NCBI RefSeq assembly: GCF_029854705.2
Contig: NZ_CP139035.1
Span: 372,001-436,000, forward strand
Length of the DNA stretch: 64,000 nucleotides
Reading direction: 5' to 3'
DNA from: Akkermansia sp. N21116
Lineage (GTDB): Bacteria; Verrucomicrobiota; Verrucomicrobiia; Verrucomicrobiales; Akkermansiaceae
Part shown: piece by piece, positions 36,381-43,846 of the stretch
Layout of the letters: each line of letters begins with the position of its first letter
How positions within the stretch are numbered: the stretch's first letter is position 1
Program-made: the position numbers and the translations under genes
The notes under the pieces: generated by a model
The model's input: only the letters and a program-made list of their open reading frames with translations
What the model was told of the DNA's origin: nothing
Databases searched by the model: none

Positions 36381-36640
36381 GCTCTGAATTATCCCTCGGA
36401 TTGTAAATTCTCAAAGAAATACTACCCTTTGATGTTCTTACTGCACAATCGACTAATAACCGTACGACCATAGTAGCTTGCCACGAGTATGCTCGTTTCG
36501 TCGAGCATTTCCGTCATGTTTTTTCATAAAATCGTAACGGACGTACAGGATCACATGCAGCAGGGCGGCGATGCATAGGTAGCGTTCGTCCCGCGTTAGT
36601 GTTCCGTTGGGGCGCACTTGGTCACGTCATTATGATACTG
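36361..36640 (-). pseudogene. Scar of an RHS tip and toxin C terminus
   Basis: About 36625 to 36440 is a heavily eroded RHS core end (remnants of the TLTRDERYL, FTKNVTEMLDETG, ASYEY and YGRTVI codons). It joins directly to the last ~25 codons of a toxin frame (RTSKGSISLRIYNPRD...) that runs into the 36380 gene. The toxin core has been deleted. Confidence 0.65.
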
Positions 36641-37307
36641 GTAGGTTTGCCAGCTCCAAAGTCATAGACGTTTCTCAGTGGAATTACCACTCTTGCTCTT
36701 CACTTCGGTGTTGCACGTACTTAATGAATCCGGGATGTACTATGAGGAGAACGGTGATACTTAAAAAATTGCATCCTAATTTTCTTTATTAGCATCTTAT
36801 CAACATATCTATATATTTCTCATCAATTATAAATAGTGCAAATGAAACTTTATAGGCAGGATGAATTCTGAAATTACTTGGAGGACATACTTCATAGTAT
36901 TTGTATTCATGATCTGATAATTCATGTTCTTTTATTTTATCTCCGATACCAATAAAATTCATACAATACTATATAACTGGAGCAGCATATTTTTTGATTC
37001 TATATCAACGTGATCCACATAGGCCATCCATGAATTTATTTAATTGTCTTTTTATATTTTTGCCATCATCGCAATATTCATTTAATTTTTCCTCTTTATG
37101 CAAGAATCGCGATATTTTTGATCATATTTATTATAGATGCCCAAAATTTATCACGGCTCTATTTTATATTATATTTTTTACTTAAGCATATGAAAACCAA
37201 TGAACTAATTTTATACACTTCTTTCATATTTTATATATTTATCCAATGGGGTTTTACTTATAAATTCCGGGAAAGGAATAAAATATAAAACGAACCATCT
37301 TGGAAAT
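36641..37307 (-). pseudogene. Eroded immunity-gene remnants
   Basis: A gene-poor 660-base AT-rich stretch. About 36690-36750 resembles a decayed copy of the 3' end of the family B lipoprotein genes. A 57-codon frame on the minus strand (36789-36962, MNFIGIGDKIKEHELSDHEY ...) is preceded in another frame by SWMAYVDHVDIESKNMLLQL. This suggests a frameshifted former gene ending FALFIIDEKYIDMLIRC. Nothing intact is seen. Confidence 0.45.
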
Positions 37308-37943
37308 TCATATATCCAAGCATAGTATAGGAAAATATAAAATCAATATATCATATGTAAAATTAGTTTCTTTTTGTGTATGGAAAGGACAGAATATAGG
37401 GATGGTAAAAGATTCACCATGTAAAGCATTTTTAGTCTCATAGACCGGAAACGAGTTATACCCATACACCACAGGCAATCTATGTCCTACCACTCTTTCT
37501 ACTTCAGAAATCGCGTATTTTTCTGCCGGCGATCCCATAGATTTGCGAATCAAAATCGAATCTATGGGATATTGCTTTAGCGTATCAATTGATACAATAA
37601 AAGTGCCTTTATAGTAACAATTGTATCTATATTCCCCCTCTTTTCCCCAAGCTTCAAGTTGTAAATCCGATTCCGGGATATAAAACCCTTCAGGAGTTAA
37701 TTCTATCTTTCTATAATAGCCAATCCAGCGAATCATATCTCCAAGAAATATTTTAGCTTTGTTTAAATCCCATTCATTACGATCATTTGAGGAATCAATT
37801 TCCCGAACTATAGAAGAATATTGATGGCATAATTCATTTTGAGCTTCTATGCCGGATTCATTCTTTTCCTGTATTTTACAGCCATCCATATCATCATTTA
37901 TGTATAATAAGCTTAACAGAGATAAGCATAATATAATTTTCAT
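37308..37943 (-). CDS. Candidate immunity protein, exported
   Basis: 211 residues; MKIILCLSLLSLLYINDDMDGC looks like a short signal, possibly lipidated at the cysteine. No known family; it contains MIRWIGYYRKIELTPEGFYIPESDLQLEAWGKEGEYRYNCYYKG and a C-terminal hydrophobic stretch. It starts 14 bases after the stop of the tip gene at 37958, the tightest intact tip-immunity spacing in the array, with no hairpin between. Confidence 0.6.
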   Translation of the reverse strand: MKIILCLSLLSLLYINDDMDGCKIQEKNESGIEAQNELCHQYSSIVREIDSSNDRNEWDLNKAKIFLGDMIRWIGYYRKIELTPEGFYIPESDLQLEAWGKEGEYRYNCYYKGTFIVSIDTLKQYPIDSILIRKSMGSPAEKYAISEVERVVGHRLPVVYGYNSFPVYETKNALHGESFTIPIFCPFHTQKETNFTYDILILYFPILCLDI

Positions 37944-37957
37944 ATATTTATCATAAA

Positions 37958-38506
37958 TTAAATTTTGGTGATCCTCATGGATCTATAGCTTTTGATTAAT
38001 TGCTCAGGCTGTCTAGCAAGAGGAGTACCTGGTGAAGTATACTCACCATTTGGCATTGGTATCAGATATTCTGGATTCGGGATAGGTAGAGTCAAACTAT
38101 ACACATTCCACCTATTCAGACTATTATTTCCGGCAAACCTGTACAAATTACGCCCCCCCTGCTCCCCAATGGGGTCTCGGGTGAGCCAGCGGCCGTCGGT
38201 AGGATTGTAGTCTCGGTAATTATAGTACATGGTACCTGTTTCACGGTCGGTTATTTCGCTGGAAAAACCTAGCGGATTTGCGTGGGCACAAGAACCGCTT
38301 TCGATGACCGTGCGACCATAGGGGTCATACTCGTAGCTTGCCACGAGTCTTCCCGTTTCGTCGAGCATTTCCGTCACGTTTTTCGTGAAATCGTGACCAT
38401 AGCTGTAGTGTGTTCCATCGGACGTCGTCAGACCCAGCGGGCGCCTGGCCTCCGGTTCCGACGGATCCCACAGAATCGCATGCACCAGAGTATCTCCATT
38501 CGGCAA
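37958..38506 (-). CDS. Displaced RHS core end with short C-terminal tail
   Basis: 182 residues from a TTG (MPNGDTLVHAILWDPSEPE). The core end is fully open through RDPIGEQGGRNLYRF, then a ~48-residue tail (AGNNSLNRWNVYSLTLPIPNPEYLIPMPNGEYTSPG ... YRSMRITKI) of no recognisable fold; the toxin may be truncated. Upstream, a 14-base deletion relative to the full gene (near 38498) throws the DEHYLYRGYLRIA codons out of frame, so no long core precedes it. Probably a silent donor cassette. Confidence 0.65.
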   Translation of the reverse strand: MPNGDTLVHAILWDPSEPEARRPLGLTTSDGTHYSYGHDFTKNVTEMLDETGRLVASYEYDPYGRTVIESGSCAHANPLGFSSEITDRETGTMYYNYRDYNPTDGRWLTRDPIGEQGGRNLYRFAGNNSLNRWNVYSLTLPIPNPEYLIPMPNGEYTSPGTPLARQPEQLIKSYRSMRITKI

Positions 38507-38564
38507 TGCGCAGGTAGCCCCGGTACAGGTAGTGTTCGTCCCGCGTCAGTGTTCCGTTGGTAGG

Positions 38565-38692
38565 CACCTGGCAGAGACAACTATATTTATCCAATGATGC
38601 GCCCTGAAATATACTTGCATAATACTACACTACAATAGCAGGGATGTCTCAAGAAAGCATCCCTGCTATTTTATAATTTAGTATATTCCCTA
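38565..38692. repeat. Inter-cassette hairpin repeat, copy 4
   Basis: Near-identical to copy 2, including the stop codon of the ankyrin gene; one stem base differs (GATGTCTC for GATGTCTT). Confidence 0.9.
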
Positions 38693-38763
38693 ATTTATTG
38701 CTGAGGGTCTATAGCCAAATCGATCTATATCATCTTTGCGGGCTCCATATTTAATCAATAAAT
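38690..38763 (-). pseudogene. Truncated 3' end of the ankyrin lipoprotein gene
   Basis: The last ~24 codons of the gene at 33213-33974 (ending DRFGYRPSAIN) are repeated here with almost no change. They then stop abruptly at unrelated DNA. Together with repeat copy 4 it shows that this cassette once carried the same immunity gene, later deleted. Confidence 0.85.
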
Positions 38764-38955
38764 TGACTTACGTATTTACCCAGCTTGAAACCCAAGACTG
38801 AAAAGCTTGCAGAATCAGAAAAATTTGTTAGAAGATGAAAGAAATTGCACATGGTGTGTATGTCTTTGTATTTAATATCCGTAATATTAACAATTTGAAC
38901 ACTTTTCACAATTTCTATTAGAGAAAAGTTAAGTTTTTCTATTTAATCTAACGCC

Positions 38956-39237
38956 TTACTCTACGATCCATTGATGAAGGATGGATTTAAATGCCATCTC
39001 AAAGTCCTTCATGGGGGAAATGAGTTTGTTCGCAGGGTAGTTCATGTCAATGACATTGAAGGATTTTTCTTTGTGCGCAAAACACGACTGAGCAAAAATT
39101 CCGAGACTTGAGTAGTAGGCTAATATTTTTCTCCACGTTAAATAATATAAATTTCGATTTGATCGTTGAAAAGAAAATCTGTATTCGCTCATTATAACAA
39201 ATCTACGAAATTTACTACTAAACCAGCTATGAGTCAA
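38956..39237 (-). CDS. Unrecognised short protein, doubtful
   Basis: A 93-residue frame (MTHSWFSSKFRRFVIMSEYR ... SILHQWIVE) with no signal peptide and no family I know. The ~190 bases after it, up to the ankyrin scar, hold no gene, and the 90 bases before it separate it from a lipoprotein gene. It could be the tail of a broken immunity or transposase gene. Confidence 0.3.
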   Translation of the reverse strand: MTHSWFSSKFRRFVIMSEYRFSFQRSNRNLYYLTWRKILAYYSSLGIFAQSCFAHKEKSFNVIDMNYPANKLISPMKDFEMAFKSILHQWIVE

Positions 39238-39325
39238 TTTTAATTGATTATTATAATTTCCCAGAATTCAATTTGTTATTTACAAAATAATTATCTATTA
39301 TATTACAAATTTTGTAGAGTATATT

Positions 39326-39907
39326 TTATATACCAATAGCTGATTCCAAAGGTGTTTTTATTCTAATAAAATCATAAAATCCATCTCGTGCCTGTTTTAG
39401 AACATATTTTTGGTAAAAATAATTATTGTTATCTTCAGTACAATAGTTTCTAAATTCATCAAAATTTCTAACATGAATTATGAAATTATTTACTTCAACC
39501 ATATAAATTATACTCTCATTTTTATCATTTGTTTGCGTATGAACAGCATAACTGATAAATTCAATATTATTTCCTTCATTTATTGTGGCCAAAGAACCCA
39601 AAAATATAAATTGTCTCCGTATTGATTCACTGCTGCCACTAAATGTTATATCCGAATACTTATTTAAAAAATTATATAATTCGCCAATAACATTTTTTCC
39701 TATTGATTTTTTTAATTTTTGAAGAGACAACGAATCAAAATCACTAACAAATTTAAATATATTGTTGTTTTCATAACTTAAAAATATCAATCCACCTGTG
39801 AATTTAGTGACTTTGACGTTTCCCCTCTCGGATGTATTATAGATTGAATTCGCATCACATGAGCAACAAATGATAATTAACAAAATAATATTGATTATTC
39901 TTTTCAT
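39326..39907 (-). CDS. Candidate immunity lipoprotein
   Basis: 193 residues; MKRIINIILLIIICCSC is a lipoprotein-type signal. The mature part (SIYNTSERGNVKVTKFTGGLIFLSYENNNIFKF..., ending RIKTPLESAIGI) belongs to no family I recognise. It lies downstream of the open RHS tip at 39978-40823 with a perfect hairpin in between, so it is the presumed antidote to that toxin. Confidence 0.65.
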   Translation of the reverse strand: MKRIINIILLIIICCSCDANSIYNTSERGNVKVTKFTGGLIFLSYENNNIFKFVSDFDSLSLQKLKKSIGKNVIGELYNFLNKYSDITFSGSSESIRRQFIFLGSLATINEGNNIEFISYAVHTQTNDKNESIIYMVEVNNFIIHVRNFDEFRNYCTEDNNNYFYQKYVLKQARDGFYDFIRIKTPLESAIGI

Positions 39908-39930
39908 AATTTAAATTAACTAATAAAATA

Positions 39931-39967
39931 GTAAAAGCATCATTGTAAAATACAATGATGCTTTTAC
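39931..39967 (-). terminator. Perfect hairpin between toxin tip and lipoprotein gene
   Basis: GTAAAAGCATCATTGTA pairs perfectly with TACAATGATGCTTTTAC around a 3-base loop, followed on the minus strand by TATTTTATT. It looks like a true terminator 11 bases after the toxin stop, which would uncouple the immunity gene from toxin transcription. Confidence 0.75.
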
Positions 39968-39977
39968 ACATCTTTAT

Positions 39978-40823
39978 TTAATAATAACCTGAATCTTTAC
40001 TGCCTCCTGTAATTAGGATTTTTTCTTCACAAGGGCAATAATCTTTTCCTTTTATTTCTTTTAATTTATTTATTAACATTTGCATTGCTCCACTAATAGG
40101 AATTGTTTTTCCACCATTTACTTCAGTAGCCCTATGACAACCTATAATATATACTATCGGCTCTCTATTAGGAACTCTAATTACCTTTCCTCCAGAATTA
40201 ACCAAAATATCTCCATTAGAACATTTTCCTGTATGAGCCATAAGGAACGCTCTATCTGCAAGCCATGGTAAATCTTTAATAGATTCAGTATTAATTGGTT
40301 CTCTTCTCAAAAACACGATATAGCATTTTCTTGATTTTTTATCTACAATATTATTAATCCTTTTAATTTCAGCATCTAGTTGATCCAGTTGTTCTTGTGT
40401 TAAATCACCAACCATAGATGGATATTCTATTTCAAAGAAACCTATACATTTTTTTGACCCTGGACGTGGTGCTGCTGCATCATAGTCCGTACCTCTCGAA
40501 TCTTCTTCCAGCCCTATAAAATCAAGGTTAATATTAATCCTATTTTTCACAAATCTGTACAAATTATAACCACTAATTTCTCCGATCGTGTCGCGGGTGA
40601 GCCAGCGGCCATCGGTGGGGTTGTAGTCTCGGTAATTGTAGTACATGGTGCCTGTTTCACGGTCGGTTATTTCGCTGGAAAAACCTAGCGGATTCGCAAG
40701 GGCACAAGAACCGCTTTCGATGATCGTGCGGCCATAGGGGTCATACTCGTAGCTTGCCATCAAATTCCCTTTTTCGTCAAGAATTTCTGTCACATTTTTT
40801 GTAAAATCGTTGCGTAGTTGCAA
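39978..40823 (-). CDS. Displaced RHS core end with intact toxin domain, caspase-like dyad
   Basis: 281 residues. Residues 1-95 are RHS core end (NDFTKNVTEILDEKGNLMAS, YGRTIIESGSCALANPLGFS, RWLTRDTIGEISGYNLYRF), then the junction NLDFIGLEEDSRG and a ~180-residue tip. The tip has AFLMAHTGKCSNGDILVNSG and, about 35 residues later, EPIVYIIGCHRATEVNGG. A His after a hydrophobic strand and a Cys ending a second strand is the arrangement of the caspase/CHAT-like cysteine peptidases (clan CD), so a protease toxin is possible; this is an inference from two short motifs. It lacks its own promoter. The partner is the lipoprotein at 39326-39907. Confidence 0.7.
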   Translation of the reverse strand: MQLRNDFTKNVTEILDEKGNLMASYEYDPYGRTIIESGSCALANPLGFSSEITDRETGTMYYNYRDYNPTDGRWLTRDTIGEISGYNLYRFVKNRININLDFIGLEEDSRGTDYDAAAPRPGSKKCIGFFEIEYPSMVGDLTQEQLDQLDAEIKRINNIVDKKSRKCYIVFLRREPINTESIKDLPWLADRAFLMAHTGKCSNGDILVNSGGKVIRVPNREPIVYIIGCHRATEVNGGKTIPISGAMQMLINKLKEIKGKDYCPCEEKILITGGSKDSGYY

Positions 40824-41098
40824 TGCTTGTTATCGGGGGCTGCCGGCCGAGCGAACGCATGAGAGATCGAGCCAGACATGCAATAGTTCACTGCGATTGT
40901 TGTTTTTGATGCTGTGCGCGTTTAAGAAGACCTCCATCACGCTTACGCGTTGCCCTATGAAATTTCAGAGTTCCTATTGAGGCTTTTTCTTGGCAGTTTG
41001 GTGTTGCACTTGCTCCATGAATTTGGGTTTAAGACGTCCATTTTTGACATCAATATAATAGTATATCCACGTATCTCTATCATATTTATCTGGATATA
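40722..41098. repeat. Long near-identical duplication, copy B (partner 30980-31355)
   Basis: Same content as copy A: RHS core scar, non-coding stretch and the 3' end of the family B lipoprotein gene, with only a handful of substitutions. Confidence 0.85.
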
Positions 41099-41627
41099 TA
41101 CCAACTATCAGAGATAAATCATCTGGTATTTCTGACAATACATATTCACTTTTTCCTCCTATATCTGATATAATTAATGGAATAATCATCTTAATTCTTA
41201 TTCGATCAGAATTTCTGAGAGCTTGTGACATTCCACCAAGAAAAAATGAATCATACTCCGTGTCATTGAAATAATAGACATAAGGTTTATATCCTCTGTA
41301 ATCTGATTTAGAGGTAAGCCTCCCAAGACGAGTTCCTACAAAAACAGGCTTCAGGATTGATCGTACCTTCTCTTCAGGCATCCCCTTTTCGAGTTTTCGT
41401 GCTCGTGCTATAATTCCTTGAACACTATCAGAACAACCCTCTCGCCCATGGCTATACAGTGCTTTAGTTACGTTATATTCCTCCAGGAAAAATTTATTTT
41501 GAATACTATCATCTTTGAACCATAGACCTGGAATATCATTTTCTGTAATATCAACATTTTGCGAGCAGGAAAAATTATTGATAATTATCGAAAATAATAT
41601 TGCGTAACGAAATAGATTTTTTATCAT
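40974..41627 (-). CDS. Candidate immunity lipoprotein, family B
   Basis: 217 residues starting MIKNLFRYAILFSIIINNFSC (putative lipidation at the Cys). It is a paralogue of 31231-31884; the 5' two thirds differ at many positions while the last ~45 codons are essentially identical. It shares the BamE-like GMPEEKVRSILKPVFVG motif. Its toxin is missing: only ~100 bases lie between the hairpin upstream of it and the IS remnant, so the insertion or a linked deletion probably removed the toxin. Confidence 0.7.
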   Translation of the reverse strand: MIKNLFRYAILFSIIINNFSCSQNVDITENDIPGLWFKDDSIQNKFFLEEYNVTKALYSHGREGCSDSVQGIIARARKLEKGMPEEKVRSILKPVFVGTRLGRLTSKSDYRGYKPYVYYFNDTEYDSFFLGGMSQALRNSDRIRIKMIIPLIISDIGGKSEYVLSEIPDDLSLIVGIYPDKYDRDTWIYYYIDVKNGRLKPKFMEQVQHQTAKKKPQ

Positions 41628-41660
41628 ACCCTTTATTATATGTTTGTTTTTATTTCAATT

Positions 41661-41700
41661 ATTCCAACAAACATAAATAAAACATTATACTTGTTGGAAT
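41661..41700. terminator. Hairpin upstream of family B lipoprotein gene
   Basis: ATTCCAACAAACATAA pairs with TTATACTTGTTGGAAT (14 of 16). It occupies the same place relative to its gene as the hairpin at 31917-31955 and resembles it in sequence. Confidence 0.6.
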
Positions 41701-41798
41701 CCATTAAATTTTGAATGCGGTATTTTTAAATTTCTAATATTTACAAGCAGATTCACAATATTATGTTAGATTTAAATATCTCATATTTCTTAATTTAT

Positions 41799-42859
41799 TG
41801 TGCATAGTTAATCTTCTTGCCGAATAGTTTGTTGTGATTTTTTGAAGGCTTCGATCGTCTCTATCGGACGTCTTCCCATGTTGCGATATCCCTGATGAGG
41901 TCTCTGGTAGTTGTAGTACTTGAGCCATTCGTCCAGATCCTTCTGGAGTTCTTCCACGCTGGTATAAAGTTTCTGTCTTAAGGCTATGTCGAAAAACTCT
42001 TCCATTGGTTTGAGGCGTAGCGATGCGTGTTTTACGATGCTCTATGCCGTTTAGCTCCAGGTAGATTTCATAGTGCTGATGGGTGAGCCTTCCGCAGTAT
42101 TCCCTGCCATTATCTGTCAAAATGGCTTCTATCTGCAATCCATGCTTCTCATAGAAGGAGAGTACGTCGTTATGAAGGATGAGTGCCGCATGATCGGGCA
42201 GCTTGCCCGTGTACAGGTAACCGAATGCAAAGGAACCATAGGTATCGACGACTGTTTACATGTAGACTTTTCCCACTTCCTTGAGTTTGCCCGCATAGAG
42301 GGTGTCCTGACAAAGCAGGTAGCCGGGAGCTTTGCTCTCCACATGCCTTTCCTTGAAGCAGGGGTTGGCTTTTTCGATGGATTTGATCTGCTCTTCGCTC
42401 AGCTACTTTCCTTGGATGAGGTGTTGGGCTTCCTGCTTCAAGAGCCGCTGGTAGAGACTCCCCCGTCCATGGCGTTCCATGATTTTCTGGATCGTTGGCT
42501 TCGAGCAGTTTTTGCCTTCCAGTTTCAGGAGTTATTCGATATATCCGCAGCCTTTTTGAGGATTTTCTTCAACGAGTTCCAGGATTCGTTTTTCGACTTC
42601 GGGAACGGTCGTCTGCGGGTGGGGTTGTGAATGGGGGGGCAGGTCTCTCAACCCTTCAAAGCCTTGTTCTCTGAATCGTTTGCGGTATTCGTAGAATTGG
42701 ACTGTCGAGATGCCGCGTTCCCGACATACGCGGCTGACATTACCGAGTTCTTCAGCGAGTTTGAGCGCTTCGAGACGCTGGTGCATGATTTTGGTTTCTG
42801 CTTTCATTTGCTTCTTGTTAATAGATTTTTAATCATTCAACAAAAAGATTAACCGGACA
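41799..42859 (-). mobile_element. IS481-like insertion sequence remnant with dead transposase
   Basis: About 1.06 kb between imperfect inverted ends (GTTAATCTTCTTGCCGAAT at the left, GTTAATCTTTTTGTTGAAT at the right on the other strand). The transposase starts at 42807: an HTH domain (ELGNVSRVCRERGISTVQFY, YRKRFREQGFEGLRDLPP), then a DDE integrase core (VVDTYGSFAFGYLYTGKL, LTDNGREYC, GIEHRKTRIATPQTNG). The frame is interrupted by three in-frame stops (at 42532, near 42387 and near 42256) but stays in phase for ~800 bases. A deletion and frameshift at PQTNG/MEEFFDIALRQ then remove the segment before the catalytic Glu. The C terminus ends at 41808. It cannot be active. Confidence 0.85.
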
Positions 42860-42884
42860 ATAGGAATTGCAATTTTCAATTTCA

Positions 42885-43358
42885 TCACGGAATTAATTTT
42901 GATCTTTCTACCTTAATTAGATATCCAGGATTTGATTCTTCTTTTTTGTACAATCCATATATATAATCCATTAATTCCAGATCATATTTATTAGTTGATC
43001 TCGCATGTTTAACATGCGCAACATCTGGATTTTTCCCGTTGTAATGATATAATATTTGATATTCACTCCTAAATGAAATACTTAATTCAGGACTAATTTT
43101 TAATTTAAAAAATCCGGAGGCCAACGGAAGCATAACCCGTTTCCCCATGGTTTGACCATGCTGCCACCAATTATTAAAAACTGTTTCTGCCTGCTTTGTC
43201 TGTGGAAATTTATATGTATCATAAAATTCCAAATATTTTTCTTGTGCTGGAACAACGTCGTCGGGAACCTTTCTTGAAAAATAATATCCTCTATCTGTTA
43301 ACAATTCACATGAATTAAATAGAAATAGCATCGGCAATAAAAATTTATATATATCCAT
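42885..43358 (-). CDS. Candidate immunity lipoprotein
   Basis: 157 residues from MDIYKFLLPMLFLFNSCELL, a lipoprotein-type signal (Cys at about 17); a longer frame starting 26 codons upstream overlaps RHS scar DNA. The mature protein (YYFSRKVPDDVVPAQEKYLEFYDTYKFPQTKQAETVF ...) has no family I recognise. It is the first intact gene downstream of the full-length RHS gene, but separated from it by ~490 bases of eroded cassette, so whether it protects against the current RHS tip is uncertain. Confidence 0.6.
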   Translation of the reverse strand: MDIYKFLLPMLFLFNSCELLTDRGYYFSRKVPDDVVPAQEKYLEFYDTYKFPQTKQAETVFNNWWQHGQTMGKRVMLPLASGFFKLKISPELSISFRSEYQILYHYNGKNPDVAHVKHARSTNKYDLELMDYIYGLYKKEESNPGYLIKVERSKLIP

Positions 43359-43439
43359 ATTTTTATAACATTCATTCTTTTCTCTGATTACTTCAACTCT
43401 TTGATGCAATAAATATTCATAATCTCTGAAATACAATCA

Positions 43440-43730
43440 TATCTTGTCACAAAAATTCTCTTTTTTGTCAAGAATTTTTGTCACTTTTTTATAAAATCGT
43501 TTTTAAATTATAATTCTCGTTGCCGAATGTTGCTGTCGGTAAATCCACTGCACCCCATACAGCACCCCATACAGTACCTCTCCTGAGATGCGATAAACAT
43601 TGTCCAATGTTTTCACAGCATCACAGCACAGCATCGACTTCACATTATAATTTCATGCTTTAATTTCTGAATCAGATTTCAAAACTCCTATTGAGCCTTT
43701 TTATCTTCATTTCTATGTTACATTTTGTAT
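43440..43730 (-). pseudogene. Eroded RHS tip and lipoprotein 3' end
   Basis: About 43690-43730 is a decayed copy of the 3' end of the family B lipoprotein genes. About 43450-43640 is a decayed RHS core end (the FTKNVTEILDEKG codons are recognisable), including a short tandem duplication CACCCCATACAG. It has the same order of parts as copies A and B of the long duplication. Confidence 0.6.
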
Positions 43731-43747
43731 ATACGAGACTCTCACAT

Positions 43748-43785
43748 AATCAAAGAGCTGCCTATTAAAAGACAACTCTTTGATT
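43748..43785 (-). terminator. Hairpin after the RHS gene
   Basis: AATCAAAGAGCTGCC pairs with GACAACTCTTTGATT (two mismatches) around TATTAAAA, 62 bases beyond the RHS stop. Confidence 0.6.
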
Positions 43786-43846
43786 TCAATTTATTAAATT
43801 ACACTAATACAATAATTATGTTTTGTTTTTCTGTAATGTACATATT

